From NCBI RefSeq assembly GCF_019636075.1, contig NZ_JAHBYG010000011.1, positions 27,293 to 91,292 of the forward strand: DNA of 64,000 nucleotides, in the 5' to 3' direction. The notes beneath the pieces were generated by a model, which saw only the letters and a list, made by a program, of their open reading frames with translations, ran no database searches and was not told the DNA's origin. Shown one piece after another: positions 51,561 to 61,126 of this stretch (position 1 is its first letter; the number at the start of each line of letters is the position of its first letter). Made by a program: the position numbers and the translations under genes. The DNA comes from Ferrovibrio sp. GTDB lineage: Bacteria > Pseudomonadota > Alphaproteobacteria > Ferrovibrionales > Ferrovibrionaceae.

Positions 51561-54020
51561 ATGAGCGCCTCCGCACCGGCCAGCAAATTGATCCTGCTGC
51601 GCCGCGTGCTGCGCCGCGCTCTGCCCACATTGGTCCTCTCTGCCGGCCTGGCCGCTGCATTCCTGGCCCATGCCGTGCTGCGCGACCGCGCCCTGGATCT
51701 CGCTGCCGATGAAATCCGGCAAGAAGCCCGCCGGGTGGTTTCCGCCTTGCAGGACAAAGCCCAGACCGCCGATTTCCTGCTGGCTGCACTTGGGGCGCTT
51801 TATGCGGCTTCCGTTTCGGTTGAGGAAGACGAACTGGACCGTTTCCTCAACAATCTGCACCGGAATGCCCAGGAAGCGGCGGTGGATTATGTTGGCCTGA
51901 TCACTCATGAGGAATGGCAAGCCGGCGGCCAACGCGCCTTTGCATTGCATGTCTTTATCAATACCGCAGATGACGCTCAGTTGCGTATGCAGGGCAACCC
52001 GCTCTGGCACCAGGCGATACAGCGCAGCATCGAAAGCAGCCGTCCGGCCACGATTCAATCCGGCACCGAAACAATCATGGCGCGGCAGGCGCAAACCAGC
52101 CACGGTATTGTCTACATCATCGCAAGAATTGATCTGAGGCGCATCATCTCCGCGCTGATAGGCCCAGCCGCAGACCGCATGATTTTCCGCTTGTCGCAAA
52201 ATAGCGGCGCCAACAGCGTGCAATTGCTGCAGGCCGAATTCGGGGCAGGCCAGCCAGTGAACAGCTTGGAATTTCCACTGCTCGGCTGGCATTGGCAGTT
52301 GGAAACCCAATTGCGCGACACCATACTGCTATCCAGCGACATGACGATGGCGCGCCTAGCGCTTGGCAGCGGCATGATCGTCAGTCTAATCCTGTTTTAT
52401 GCCGTCTTGCGGCAACGCGAATCGCGCACCGATGCCGATCGTGCACGGTTGCAACTGGTCGATGCCATTGAAAGCCTGAACGATGCTTTTGCGCTGTTCG
52501 ATGCCAAAGACAGGTTGGTGATCTGGAACCGGCAATATGCCGAAGCGCTCAGCGCCATTGCCGATCGGTTGAAGCCCGGCCTGGATTTCGAGGCCCTGTT
52601 GCGCCTGGGTTACGAACGCGGTGTGTTTCCACCGACCGAGAACCAGGAAGCCGTGATCGCCCAGCGTGTCGCCCTGCATCGCCAGGGTGGCGGTAGCATG
52701 GAACAGGAATTATCCGATCATCGCTGGATGCGTATAGCCGAGGCGCGGACCAGCGACGGCGGCATCGCCGGCACGCGTGTGGATATCACCGGCAGCAAAC
52801 ACCGCGAAAAAATGCTCACAAGCCAGGTGGCGCTGCTCGAACGGGTGGCCCAGGGCGGCCCGCTGGAGGATGTGCTCTACCAGGTGATGCAATGGGCGGA
52901 AGACAGCATCCATAACGCCCAGGCCTCGTTGCTGCGGCTGGATAGCAGCGGCACGAAGCTGGCCAGCTATCTCAGCGGCCGGCTGCCAGAGGCTTATATG
53001 AAGCAGTTGCTCGGCCTCTCGATCGGGCAGGATGTCGGCTCCTGCGGCACGGCTGCCTATACCCGCAAACCGATCTATTGCTCCGATATCAGCACCGACC
53101 CACGCTGGGCCGCCTTCCGCGATATGGCGTTGTCGTTCAACCTGCATGCCTGCTGGTCTGTGCCGATCATCGGTGCCAACAGCCATGTCTATGGCACCTT
53201 CGCGGTGTATTTCGATACCCCGCGTGAACCCGACAAAACCGAAAAATCGATTCTGGAAATCGCCGGCAATCTGGCTCGCCTGGCCTTGGAGCGTGACCAG
53301 CATATGAACCGCCTTACCGCACTGGCCCGCCATGATGCGGTGGATCGGCTTTCAGGCGGCATCGCACATGATTTCAACAATCTGCTGCAGGCCATGGAAC
53401 AGGCAACCGACCTGCTGCTGAACCGCGATCCCACGCCGCAGCAAAGGCCATTGCTCAACCTGATCCGCGAAGCCACCGGGAAGGGCGCGGCGCTGATCCG
53501 CCGCCTGCTGGTTTTTGCCCGTGGCCAGGAGCAGAACCGCGAGACGATCTCACCCGATGAAAGCATACGCGCCTTGGAGCCGCTGTTACGTCAGGCTGTA
53601 GGCGAAGCCGTGGTTCTGGATTTTCATCTCAGCCTGCCCGGCAAAACCATCCAATGCGACCGCGTATTGCTGGAGAGCGCCCTGCTCAACCTGGCGATCA
53701 ATGCGCGTGATGCGATGCCGGATGGCGGCCGGCTGGTATTCACCTCTCGGCGGCTGGATTTGTCCAAAGGCATTCCGGCGCTGGAACTGGCGCCCGGCAC
53801 CTATGCCTGCATCAGTGCCAGCGATACCGGCAGCGGCATGGACCAGGAAACCGCCCGCAATGCCTTCGTGCCGTATTTCTCCACTAAGGAGGTAGGGCGC
53901 GGCTCCGGCCTTGGCCTGAGCATGGTTTATGGTTTTGCGCGCAGCAATGGCGGCGGCGCCGGCATTGAAACCGCCCCCGGCCAAGGCACCCGGGTTACGA
54001 TATACCTACCTCTGGATTAA
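51561..54020 (+). CDS. Sensor histidine kinase with CHASE-like, PAS and GAF modules
   Basis: 819 residues. A membrane segment (about 17-40) precedes a periplasmic CHASE-like sensor region (about 45-265, TADFLLAALGALYAASVSV) and a second membrane segment (about 270-290). Then come PAS (about 305-420, SLNDAFALFDAKDRLVIWNRQY), GAF (about 425-575) and a transmitter core. The core has H-box LSGGIAHDFNNLL with phospho-acceptor His603, N-box NLAINARDAM, DTGSGM, FVPYFSTK and GSGLGLSMVYGF. It should autophosphorylate in response to an extracytoplasmic signal and pass phosphate to a response regulator. The candidate partner is encoded just downstream on the opposite strand, with overlapping 3' ends. 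Confidence 0.92.
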   Translation: MSASAPASKLILLRRVLRRALPTLVLSAGLAAAFLAHAVLRDRALDLAADEIRQEARRVVSALQDKAQTADFLLAALGALYAASVSVEEDELDRFLNNLHRNAQEAAVDYVGLITHEEWQAGGQRAFALHVFINTADDAQLRMQGNPLWHQAIQRSIESSRPATIQSGTETIMARQAQTSHGIVYIIARIDLRRIISALIGPAADRMIFRLSQNSGANSVQLLQAEFGAGQPVNSLEFPLLGWHWQLETQLRDTILLSSDMTMARLALGSGMIVSLILFYAVLRQRESRTDADRARLQLVDAIESLNDAFALFDAKDRLVIWNRQYAEALSAIADRLKPGLDFEALLRLGYERGVFPPTENQEAVIAQRVALHRQGGGSMEQELSDHRWMRIAEARTSDGGIAGTRVDITGSKHREKMLTSQVALLERVAQGGPLEDVLYQVMQWAEDSIHNAQASLLRLDSSGTKLASYLSGRLPEAYMKQLLGLSIGQDVGSCGTAAYTRKPIYCSDISTDPRWAAFRDMALSFNLHACWSVPIIGANSHVYGTFAVYFDTPREPDKTEKSILEIAGNLARLALERDQHMNRLTALARHDAVDRLSGGIAHDFNNLLQAMEQATDLLLNRDPTPQQRPLLNLIREATGKGAALIRRLLVFARGQEQNRETISPDESIRALEPLLRQAVGEAVVLDFHLSLPGKTIQCDRVLLESALLNLAINARDAMPDGGRLVFTSRRLDLSKGIPALELAPGTYACISASDTGSGMDQETARNAFVPYFSTKEVGRGSGLGLSMVYGFARSNGGGAGIETAPGQGTRVTIYLPLD

Positions 54021-54396
54021 GCGGCGGCTTCTCGGCCATCGCGCGGCTTATGGCCTGGGCCAGGGCATCGGCATTGAAGGGCTTGGGCAAGGCGGCATCG
54101 GCTCCGAATACCGAAGCGAAATGCAGAAAATCCTGGGTGCCGCGATAGCCGCCGCCCGACACCGCAATGATACGCAGGTTGCCATCCCGGGCACGAATGG
54201 CGCGGATGAGTTCCAAACCATCCATATCGGGCATCAGGATGTCGGTGATCACCAGATCGAAGCGGCCTGGCGCGATGCGTTCATTCGCTTCGCGAGCCGA
54301 GGATACAGCCGTAACACTATGGCCCTGTGCTTCCAGGGTCATGGTCAGTGTAGCGAGCACAAGCTCATCGTCGTCCACGACCAAAATGCGGGCCAT
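53995..54396 (-). CDS. Single-domain response regulator
   Basis: 133 residues, a receiver domain only. It has acidic pocket VVDDDE near the start, phospho-acceptor Asp52 (LVITDILMPDMDG), and a Lys in LPKPFN at the end. No DNA-binding output is present, so it may be a phosphate sink or act through a partner protein. Its last 26 bp overlap the 3' end of the convergent histidine kinase, its most likely partner. The overlap could also produce antisense transcripts that tie the two levels together. Confidence 0.9.
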   Translation of the reverse strand: MARILVVDDDELVLATLTMTLEAQGHSVTAVSSAREANERIAPGRFDLVITDILMPDMDGLELIRAIRARDGNLRIIAVSGGGYRGTQDFLHFASVFGADAALPKPFNADALAQAISRAMAEKPPLNPEVGIS

Positions 54397-54491
54397 CCCG
54401 GCAATGCCCCCAATCCAAACGCATAATCAAAACGCGGCGGACAAATATCCGCTCAAATCCGGCGGCATGCAAGGCAAGCCGACGGCTCGGT

Positions 54492-55037
54492 TCAATATGA
54501 AATTTTAAGCACTTCCAGGCTTTGTCGCCCCAGCGGCGTGCGCACCTCAACGGTGTCGCCCACCCGCGCCTTCAGCAAGGCACGGGCTACCGGGGAGATC
54601 CAGCTGATCTCGCCATGCTCCTGCCGCGCCTCGTCCACCCCCACGATACGAACGGTTCGCTCCGTATCCGCCTCATCGACATACGTAACGGTGGCGCCGA
54701 AGAATACCTGCTGCCGATTGGTCTGCAGATTTGGATCCACGGGCTCGGCGATTTCCAGCCGCTTGCGCAGGAAACGCACCCGACGGTCGATTTCTCGCAG
54801 CCTGCGCTTGCCATACAGATAATCGCCATTCTCGGAGCGGTCGCCATTGCCGGCCGCCCAGGACACGATCTCCACCACCTTGGGGCGCTCCACATTCCAA
54901 AGCTGTGATAATTCATCGCGCAGGCGCTGCAAGCCCTCCGGCGTGATGTAATTCTTTGTGCCCGCCGGTAATGCCGGGCCGGCTTCGGCCTCGTCATCCT
55001 GGTCGTTATCGGTTTCCTTGGTGAATGCCTTGCTCAT
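54492..55037 (-). CDS. greB: Transcription elongation factor GreB
   Basis: 181 residues. After a charged ~25-residue N-terminal tail (DNDQDDEAEAGPALPAG), it has the Gre coiled-coil finger YITPEGLQRLRDELSQLW and the GreB-specific SENGDYLYGKRRLREIDRR. A globular domain follows with QVFFGATVTYVDE, GEISWISPVARALLKARVGD and a KISY-type end. It rescues backtracked RNA polymerase by stimulating transcript cleavage. It is 95 bp upstream of the response regulator gene on the same strand and 106 bp downstream of tRNA-His. Confidence 0.95.
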   Translation of the reverse strand: MSKAFTKETDNDQDDEAEAGPALPAGTKNYITPEGLQRLRDELSQLWNVERPKVVEIVSWAAGNGDRSENGDYLYGKRRLREIDRRVRFLRKRLEIAEPVDPNLQTNRQQVFFGATVTYVDEADTERTVRIVGVDEARQEHGEISWISPVARALLKARVGDTVEVRTPLGRQSLEVLKISY

Positions 55038-55143
55038 GCTGCGTAGTTTAGGGTGAGGCCTGCTTTGCGGATAGACCTGTGCCAGCCCGTGAAAATGAAA
55101 TGGCCGACCAAGCTAAAGGCTTGATCGGCCATCCGAATTTAGA

Positions 55144-55221
55144 TGGGGCGAGAGACGGGACTTGAACCCGCGACCCCCAGAGCCACAATCTGGTGCTCTA
55201 ACCACCTGAGCTACTCCCGCC
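55144..55221 (-). tRNA. tRNA-His (GTG anticodon)
   Basis: 78 bases on the minus strand including the tRNA-His-specific extra 5' G paired with C73. It has a GCGGGAG/CTCTCGC acceptor, anticodon loop TTGTGGC (anticodon GTG), T loop TTCAAGT, and an encoded CCA at 55144-55146. Confidence 0.97.
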
Positions 55222-55232
55222 ACGGCGCAGGC

Positions 55233-55261
55233 TTACTACTCCGGGACGCAGTCCGGGTCAA
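55233..55261 (-). promoter_or_regulatory. Candidate promoter of tRNA-His
   Basis: Minus-strand TTGACC (55256-55261) and TAGTAA (55233-55238) are separated by 17 bp, placing a start site right before the tRNA 5' end. The -35 box is good and the -10 box only moderate. Confidence 0.55.
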
Positions 55262-55399
55262 GACTGCCGAACCACCTCAGGCAAGGCGGGAGAATGGCCG
55301 GTCCAGCCTTCCTGACGCGGATAGCACCCCATCCCTTTCAATTTATACGAGCCCGATCAATCACTTGCGCTAAAGCCCGGAAATCAGCAAATTATAGCC

Positions 55400-55897
55400 A
55401 TGACAGAATTCTGGCTGATTCTCGGCGCGCTGATCATCGGTATCCCAGGCGCGGTCTTCATTGTGATGCAAGTGATCTCCGCGCATAAGCGCCAGGTGAT
55501 GGCCTATGAGTGGAGCACAGCAGAAGTTGCGCGCCGCGGGCAGCGACTGGACCAGCTTGAGCGGCTTACCAAGGATGCGCAGAAACGCATCAACGATCTC
55601 ACCAAGGAAAATACCGTTCTACGCGCAGAAGTGTCCAAACTTGAGCGCATGGCGGGCCAGGCCATCACCGGCCCCTCACCCGACGACAAGAAATTCCAGG
55701 CCGGCATCACCAATGCCGAAGTGCGCCGCGCCCATATGATGGGCCAGAAGCACCGCAACCTTGACGACAAATGGGCCGAGATCAATTACGAAGACATCTT
55801 CGCCGCCAACGAAGAAGCCGCACGCAAGGTTCTGCTGCGTAAATATCCGCCTGAGCGCGGCTTCGTGATCAGCAGCCTCACCCAGCAGAAAGGCTGA
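55400..55897 (+). CDS. Single-pass membrane coiled-coil protein, function unknown
   Basis: 165 residues. A strong N-terminal membrane helix (about 5-25, LILGALIIGIPGAVFIVMQV) is followed by a coiled coil (about 40-85, RRGQRLDQLERLTKDAQKRI and on). A charged C-terminal region has the conserved-looking stretches AEINYEDIFAANEEAARKVLLRKYPPERGFVI. No family was recognised with confidence. The layout is loosely PspB-like but much longer. It lies downstream of the tRNA-His region on the other strand, converging with the methyltransferase-like gene with a 20-bp 3' overlap. It is likely an inner-membrane protein with a cytoplasmic tail. Confidence 0.6.
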   Translation: MTEFWLILGALIIGIPGAVFIVMQVISAHKRQVMAYEWSTAEVARRGQRLDQLERLTKDAQKRINDLTKENTVLRAEVSKLERMAGQAITGPSPDDKKFQAGITNAEVRRAHMMGQKHRNLDDKWAEINYEDIFAANEEAARKVLLRKYPPERGFVISSLTQQKG

Positions 55898-56672
55898 GAT
55901 CGCGCGTGGCCAGCACCCGCAGATCCAGACTGGTCTGCCGGTCTATCTCGCCCAGCGGTGCAAGCGCCCAGGTCCATTCGGTTTCAGCCGGCGGCAAAGT
56001 GATATCCAGCACGGCACTTTCGCTTACCACCGCTTCTCCAGCCCGATTGCGGAAGATGCGGCGATGATCGCTGATCAACCCGACCCTGCAGGGCAATGCG
56101 CGCAAGGCCGAGAGATGCGCCTGCAGAATGCGCCTTCCATAGGCTTGCCGCTCCGATAGCCCCACCCCCTGCCGCTCCAGCCATTCCAACGGCAGCAGCG
56201 GCAATTGCGACAATAGATTTACCGACAGCACCAGAGACGGCGCGGTATCGTCCAAGGGCAAATCTGCTGCTGGCTCCGGCAATGGCTGGCCCGGATGCCA
56301 GCCTGTAAGACCGGCCGTCACGCCGGTGGCATCAAACAGGCGCGGCTCACAGCGCGGTACAGCCTGTGCGGCATGCCAAACCTGCCGCATGAAACAGATA
56401 TCGGCCAGCAGCACATGATCGAACTTTGCCGCCAGCGCCGCCAAGGGCAGGTCTTCCAGCAAACCCGCGCCCAGCACCCAGCAATTACCACCCGCAGGCA
56501 GATCCTTGAGCAGGGCCTCGATAAAGCTGCGGGTATTGGCATGATGCTGCGCCCAGGCAGCGTGGCAGCGCTTGGCACGCGACCACAGCCCCACCTGCGC
56601 ACGGGCATAGCCCAGCTTTCGCGCCGGCGCGTCGCAGCGCATGCCGACCAGTTGCAGCCATTCCAGCAGCAA
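55878..56672 (-). CDS. Methyltransferase-like Rossmann protein, uncertain
   Basis: 264 residues. GGNCWVLGAGLLEDLPLAALAAKFDHVLLADICF resembles the glycine loop and acidic end of a SAM-dependent methyltransferase Rossmann fold, and LVLSVNLLSQLPLLP may be the post-loop strand. The rest is not recognisable to me. It starts 20 bp after the hydantoinase B stop on the same strand, so it may belong to that operon. Its 3' end overlaps the convergent membrane gene by 20 bp. A role in modifying a product of that operon is possible but unproven. A non-catalytic Rossmann protein is an alternative. Confidence 0.55.
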   Translation of the reverse strand: MLLEWLQLVGMRCDAPARKLGYARAQVGLWSRAKRCHAAWAQHHANTRSFIEALLKDLPAGGNCWVLGAGLLEDLPLAALAAKFDHVLLADICFMRQVWHAAQAVPRCEPRLFDATGVTAGLTGWHPGQPLPEPAADLPLDDTAPSLVLSVNLLSQLPLLPLEWLERQGVGLSERQAYGRRILQAHLSALRALPCRVGLISDHRRIFRNRAGEAVVSESAVLDITLPPAETEWTWALAPLGEIDRQTSLDLRVLATRDLSLSAG

Positions 56673-56692
56673 ACATCACCCCCGAAGATAGC

Positions 56693-58372
56693 TCAGCCGC
56701 CGAAGCGGGCGGCAATCTGTTGGGGGGTATAATAGCCGCGCTCGATGTCGCGGGCGATGGCCGCCTTGTCGCGCTGTTTCGGATCGCCGAAACCGCCCCC
56801 GCCCGGCGTGGAAACCCGCACGCGGTCGCCGGGTTTGATCACGATATCCTGGTCCTTGGAGAGATGCGGCGGCGTATAACCTACCACCCCATCGGCGGTT
56901 TCATGTTCAATCGTCACCCGGTTGAGGCCGCCATCCTCGCCGCCCATCGCGCCGCGCGGGCCGGTGCGGCCATGATCCATCACCATACTAGCCCGCGCCT
57001 CGCCGCGCCGCAGCCGGATGGTGTAATTCACGCCGAAACCGCCGCGATACTTGCCGGCACCGCCCGATCCCTCATGCAACGAAAACTCCTCGAACAGCAC
57101 GGGGTAATATTGCTCCATCACCTCGATAGGCGTGGTTTTGGATATCCCGATGGTGGAACAGCCGTTGCTCAAGCCATCACCGCCATGCCAACCGCCATAG
57201 CCGCCGCCGGAAATCATGTACATCACATAGGCACGCTTACGTTCGGGATCATATCCGCCCAGCGCAAGATTGCCCGATGTGCCGGCCGGCGCGGCAAACA
57301 GCTTATCCGGCATCGCCGGCACCAGGGCATTGAACACCGCCTCGGCAATGCGCTGGCTCACCTCGGCCGCACAGCCGGAAACCGGGCGCGGATATTTCGC
57401 ATACAGGAACGTGCCCTCGGGATCGACGATCTTGAGCGGCTCGAATGTACCGGCATTGATCGGCACATCGGGAAAGATGTGCTTCATGGCCAGATAGATC
57501 GATGATTTGGTGGTAGCCAGCACCGAATTCATCGGCCCCTGGCAGGGCGGGCTGGAACCGGCCATATCGAACAGCAATTCCTCGCCGCGCTTTTCGATTT
57601 TCATCTCGATGCGCAACGGTTCGTCCACAACGCCATCGGAATCGACCACGGCGCCGCCACGATAGACGCCATCGGGAATCTGGGCGATACGCGCCCGCAT
57701 GCGCTGGCTGGCCCGGCTTTTCAATTCGGCAATCGCCGCTTCCACGGTTTCCGCGCCATAACGATCGAGCAATCCGGTGAGGCGCTTTTCGCCGATGCCC
57801 AAAGCCGCCGCCTGCGCCTTGATATCCCCGATACGCTGATCGGCAATGCGGATATTGGAGAGAATGATCGATAGTATCTCCTCGTCCAGCACGCCTTGTT
57901 TGTACAGCTTCACCGGCGGCAGCCGTAGGCCTTCCTGTTCCACTTCGGTGGCATTGGCCGAAAAGCCGCCCGGCACCATGCCGCCGGTATCCGGCCAATG
58001 GCCGGTATTGGCCAGCCAGGCAAACAGCTTGCCACGATAGAAAAACGGCTTGACGAATTTCACATCCATCAGATGCGTGCCGCCCAGATACGGATCGTTG
58101 ACGATAAAAATATCGCCGGGTTTGATATCGCGCGCCCGCTCGATCACCGCCTGGGTGGAAAACTGCATGGTGCCGACAAAAACCGGCAAGCCGAGATCGC
58201 CTTGCGCAATCAATTCGCCGGTATCCCGATGATAGATACCATCCGAACGATCCAGCGCCTCCGAGATGACCGGCGAAAAGGCCGCACGGCAAAAGGCCAG
58301 ATCCATCTCGTTGCAAACCTGCTGCAAGCCATTCTGAATCACCACCAGGGTGACAGGATCGAGGTCGCTCAT
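56693..58372 (-). CDS. hyuB: Hydantoinase B / oxoprolinase subunit B
   Basis: 559 residues, normal for HyuB. The start (DPVTLVVIQNGLQQVCNEMDLAFCRAAFSPVISEALDRSDGIY) and the GDIFIVNDPYLGGTHLMDVKFVKP, NTGHWPDTGGMVPGGFSANATEVEQEGLRLPPVKLY and GSGGAGKYRGGFGVNYTIRL segments are characteristic. The B subunit works with HyuA in ATP-dependent ring opening of hydantoins or 5-oxoproline. It overlaps hyuA by 4 bp (58369-58372) and is followed after 20 bp by the methyltransferase-like gene. Confidence 0.93.
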   Translation of the reverse strand: MSDLDPVTLVVIQNGLQQVCNEMDLAFCRAAFSPVISEALDRSDGIYHRDTGELIAQGDLGLPVFVGTMQFSTQAVIERARDIKPGDIFIVNDPYLGGTHLMDVKFVKPFFYRGKLFAWLANTGHWPDTGGMVPGGFSANATEVEQEGLRLPPVKLYKQGVLDEEILSIILSNIRIADQRIGDIKAQAAALGIGEKRLTGLLDRYGAETVEAAIAELKSRASQRMRARIAQIPDGVYRGGAVVDSDGVVDEPLRIEMKIEKRGEELLFDMAGSSPPCQGPMNSVLATTKSSIYLAMKHIFPDVPINAGTFEPLKIVDPEGTFLYAKYPRPVSGCAAEVSQRIAEAVFNALVPAMPDKLFAAPAGTSGNLALGGYDPERKRAYVMYMISGGGYGGWHGGDGLSNGCSTIGISKTTPIEVMEQYYPVLFEEFSLHEGSGGAGKYRGGFGVNYTIRLRRGEARASMVMDHGRTGPRGAMGGEDGGLNRVTIEHETADGVVGYTPPHLSKDQDIVIKPGDRVRVSTPGGGGFGDPKQRDKAAIARDIERGYYTPQQIAARFGG

Positions 58373-60414
58373 GGCGTCACCGTCACAATCAGATTGCCCA
58401 AGGAATCCACATCCACCGCATTGCCCGGCTCTATCACCGCCGTGGTATCAAGCTGTTGCAAAATCGCTGGGCCCGCAAAATGCGCGCCGCGCGGAAGGCG
58501 TTCGCGGTCATAAACCGGGGTGTCCTGCCAGCCGCCCTGCTCGAACCAGACATCGCGGCTGCCTAACCTGGCCCCATTCACATCATCGGCCGGCTTTGCC
58601 ATCAGCAACCGATCCAGTGTGAGGCGCGGGCGACGACCGATCACCGCCGTATGCAGATTCACCAATTGCGCACGAATCTCCGGCAGCTCAACGCCGAAAC
58701 GCTGCCAATAGGCCGCCTCGAAAGCCGCCTGCAGTTCCGCCTTGCTCACATCGATATGCGGCAAGCTTACGCGCAGCAGATGACTCTGGCCCTGGAACTG
58801 CATGTCTGCATTATGCAGCAGTTGGATTTCCTCCACCGCCACGCCATCGCGGGCAATGGTGTCGCGTCCTTCGGCGATCTGGCCTTGCAGCACTTCACGC
58901 ACCAGCATATCGGGTAAACTTGCCACCGGCTTGTTCACCGTGCGCACATAATCATGGCGCAGGTCGGCCACTACACATCCCAAAGCGTTGGTGATGCCTG
59001 GCCGCGCCGGCAGCAGCAGCTTGGGAATCCCCAACTCACGCGCCAGCGCCGCCGCGTGCAGCGGCCCAGCGCCACCAAATGCAAACAGCGCGAAATCGCG
59101 CGGATCATGGCCACGGCTGAGCGACACCATGCGGATGGCGCCGGCCATCTTGTCGTTGCCGATGCGCAGAATGGCGGCTGCCGCCTGCTGCCAATCCAGG
59201 CCCAGCGGCTTGCCCACATGCTGAAGGATCGCATCGCGCACGTCCTGCAGCGATACCGGATTATCCACCGAGAGCAAACCGGCCGGATCGAGCCGGCCCA
59301 AAGCAAGATTGGCATCGGTGATGGTGGGCCTGGTGCCGCCACGGCCATAGCATATCGGCCCGGGCCTGGCGCCTGCACTCTCCGGCCCCACTTTCAACAT
59401 GCCTGCATCATCGATACCGGCAATCGAGCCACCGCCCGCACCGATGGTATGCACATCCACCATGGGCACATGGATCGGCATGGCATATTCAAGCTCAAGC
59501 TCGGAAGAAACCTGCGGCACGCCAGCCTGAATCAACCCCACATCGGAAGACGTGCCGCCCATATCATAGGTGATTACATTGGGCAGACCTGCTTCGCGCG
59601 CCGTGTAGGCTGCCGCCATCACACCGGAAGCCGGGCCAGACATCACAGTGTTAACCGCAGCTTCCGCCACGATGCCGGCGGCGATGGTGCCGCCATTGCC
59701 TTGCATCACCAAAAGATCGCGCCCGAACCCGCGCTTCTTCAACTCGCCATCCAACCGCTCGATATAACGATGCAACACAGGCTGCACCGCAGCATTCACG
59801 CAGGCTGTGGTGCCGCGTTCGTATTCGCGATACTCGCTAAGCAGGCTATGGCCAGCAGTGATATAGCCGTTGGGCCAAAGTTCCGTAGCAATGTCCAGCG
59901 CACGATTTTCGTGTGCGGGATTGATATAGCTGTGCAGGAAATGAATCACCAAGGCTTCGCAGCCGGCAGCTTTTAATTGCTGGACAGCTTCGCGCACCGC
60001 CGCTTCATCCAGAGGGGTTACCACGCCGCCTTCGGCATCCAGACGTTCCGGCACTTCCAGGCGCCATTGGCGTGGCACCAAGGGCTCGAATATTCCGGTC
60101 AGGCCATAGGGCGTAGGCCGCGTGCGGCGACCGAGTTCCAAGCTATCGCGGAACCCCTTGGTGGTGATCAAACCCACACGCGCCACCTTGCGCTCCAGCA
60201 GCGCATTGGTGGTCGTGGTGGTGCCATGCACGATGGTGGCTGTATCGCCGAGTGCGATGCCGGCCTTTTCCAGGGCGGCCAACACCCCGAAGGCCTGGTT
60301 CTCTAGCGTGGTTGGCACTTTCGACAAGGCCACCTTGCCCGATTGCGGTTCGATGCCGATCAGGTCGGTAAACGTGCCGCCAACATCGATGCCGACAATC
60401 CAACTCGCCGCCAT
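58369..60414 (-). CDS. hyuA: Hydantoinase A / oxoprolinase subunit A
   Basis: 681 residues. The ASKHA-type N-terminus has IVGIDVGGTFTDLIGIEPQSG (ATP site) and HGTTTTTNALLERK. The middle section has TYDMGGTSSDVGLIQAGVPQ and VDVHTIGAGGGSIAGID. It uses ATP to activate the ring amide, and HyuB completes hydrolysis. Substrates in the family are N-methylhydantoin, other hydantoins and 5-oxoproline; which applies cannot be told. It lies 7 bp downstream of livF, within an operon whose first genes form a branched-chain-type ABC importer, pointing to uptake then breakdown of a cyclic amide. Confidence 0.93.
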   Translation of the reverse strand: MAASWIVGIDVGGTFTDLIGIEPQSGKVALSKVPTTLENQAFGVLAALEKAGIALGDTATIVHGTTTTTNALLERKVARVGLITTKGFRDSLELGRRTRPTPYGLTGIFEPLVPRQWRLEVPERLDAEGGVVTPLDEAAVREAVQQLKAAGCEALVIHFLHSYINPAHENRALDIATELWPNGYITAGHSLLSEYREYERGTTACVNAAVQPVLHRYIERLDGELKKRGFGRDLLVMQGNGGTIAAGIVAEAAVNTVMSGPASGVMAAAYTAREAGLPNVITYDMGGTSSDVGLIQAGVPQVSSELELEYAMPIHVPMVDVHTIGAGGGSIAGIDDAGMLKVGPESAGARPGPICYGRGGTRPTITDANLALGRLDPAGLLSVDNPVSLQDVRDAILQHVGKPLGLDWQQAAAAILRIGNDKMAGAIRMVSLSRGHDPRDFALFAFGGAGPLHAAALARELGIPKLLLPARPGITNALGCVVADLRHDYVRTVNKPVASLPDMLVREVLQGQIAEGRDTIARDGVAVEEIQLLHNADMQFQGQSHLLRVSLPHIDVSKAELQAAFEAAYWQRFGVELPEIRAQLVNLHTAVIGRRPRLTLDRLLMAKPADDVNGARLGSRDVWFEQGGWQDTPVYDRERLPRGAHFAGPAILQQLDTTAVIEPGNAVDVDSLGNLIVTVTP

Positions 60415-60421
60415 GGCAGCC

Positions 60422-61126
60422 TCACACTTGCAGGAAAGCGGCGCGCACTTCCGTGTCGCGCATCAGATCGGCCATGCTGCCGGAATAACGTATGCGCCCC
60501 TTCTCCACGATATAGGCGCGATCGGCCACCATCTCGGAGAAGTGCAGATTCTGTTCAGACAGCAGCACCGCCAACCCTTCCCGCTTCAATTCGCGGATCG
60601 TGTTGGCCATCTGCTCGACAATAACCGGGGCCAGGCCTTCGGAAGGTTCGTCCAGCAGGATCAGGCGCGGGTTACCCATCAGCGTACGTGCGATGGTGAG
60701 CATCTGCTGCTCGCCGCCCGACATGCGGCCGCCCGGGCGATCTTTCATACGGCCAAGATTAGGAAACAAGTCGAACAGGCGTTCCGGCGTCCAGGTCGGC
60801 GCGCCATCGCGCGATGGCTGGCGGCCCACTTCCAGATTCTCCATCACGGTCAGATCGGTGAATATCCGGCGTTCTTCCGGCACATAGCCCAGGCCTGCGC
60901 GCGCTATGCGATAAGGCGATTGGCGTTCGATGGACTTGCCCTCGAACTCGATGCTGCCGGCTGAAGGCTGCACCAGGCCGATGATGGACTTCATGGTGGT
61001 GGATTTGCCTGCCCCATTGCGGCCCAGCAACACAACCACTTCACCCTTATTGGCTTCCAACGCCAGGTCGAACAGAATATGGGCGCGGCCGTAAAAGCTG
61101 TTGAGGCCGGATATCTTCAGCATCAA
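60422..61126 (-). CDS. livF: Branched-chain amino acid-type ABC transporter ATP-binding protein
   Basis: 234 residues, LivF type. Walker A is LLGRNGAGKSTTMKSIIGLV, the signature is MSGGEQQMLTIARTLMGNPRLILLDEPSEGL, and the end is typical of LivF (SEQNLHFSEMVADRAYIVEKGRIRYSG). It powers import together with LivG and the fused permease. Its start overlaps the livG stop (61123-61126), and hyuA begins 7 bp after its stop. The substrate is likely not leucine itself but the compound handled by HyuAB, judged by the operon. Confidence 0.93.
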   Translation of the reverse strand: MMLKISGLNSFYGRAHILFDLALEANKGEVVVLLGRNGAGKSTTMKSIIGLVQPSAGSIEFEGKSIERQSPYRIARAGLGYVPEERRIFTDLTVMENLEVGRQPSRDGAPTWTPERLFDLFPNLGRMKDRPGGRMSGGEQQMLTIARTLMGNPRLILLDEPSEGLAPVIVEQMANTIRELKREGLAVLLSEQNLHFSEMVADRAYIVEKGRIRYSGSMADLMRDTEVRAAFLQV

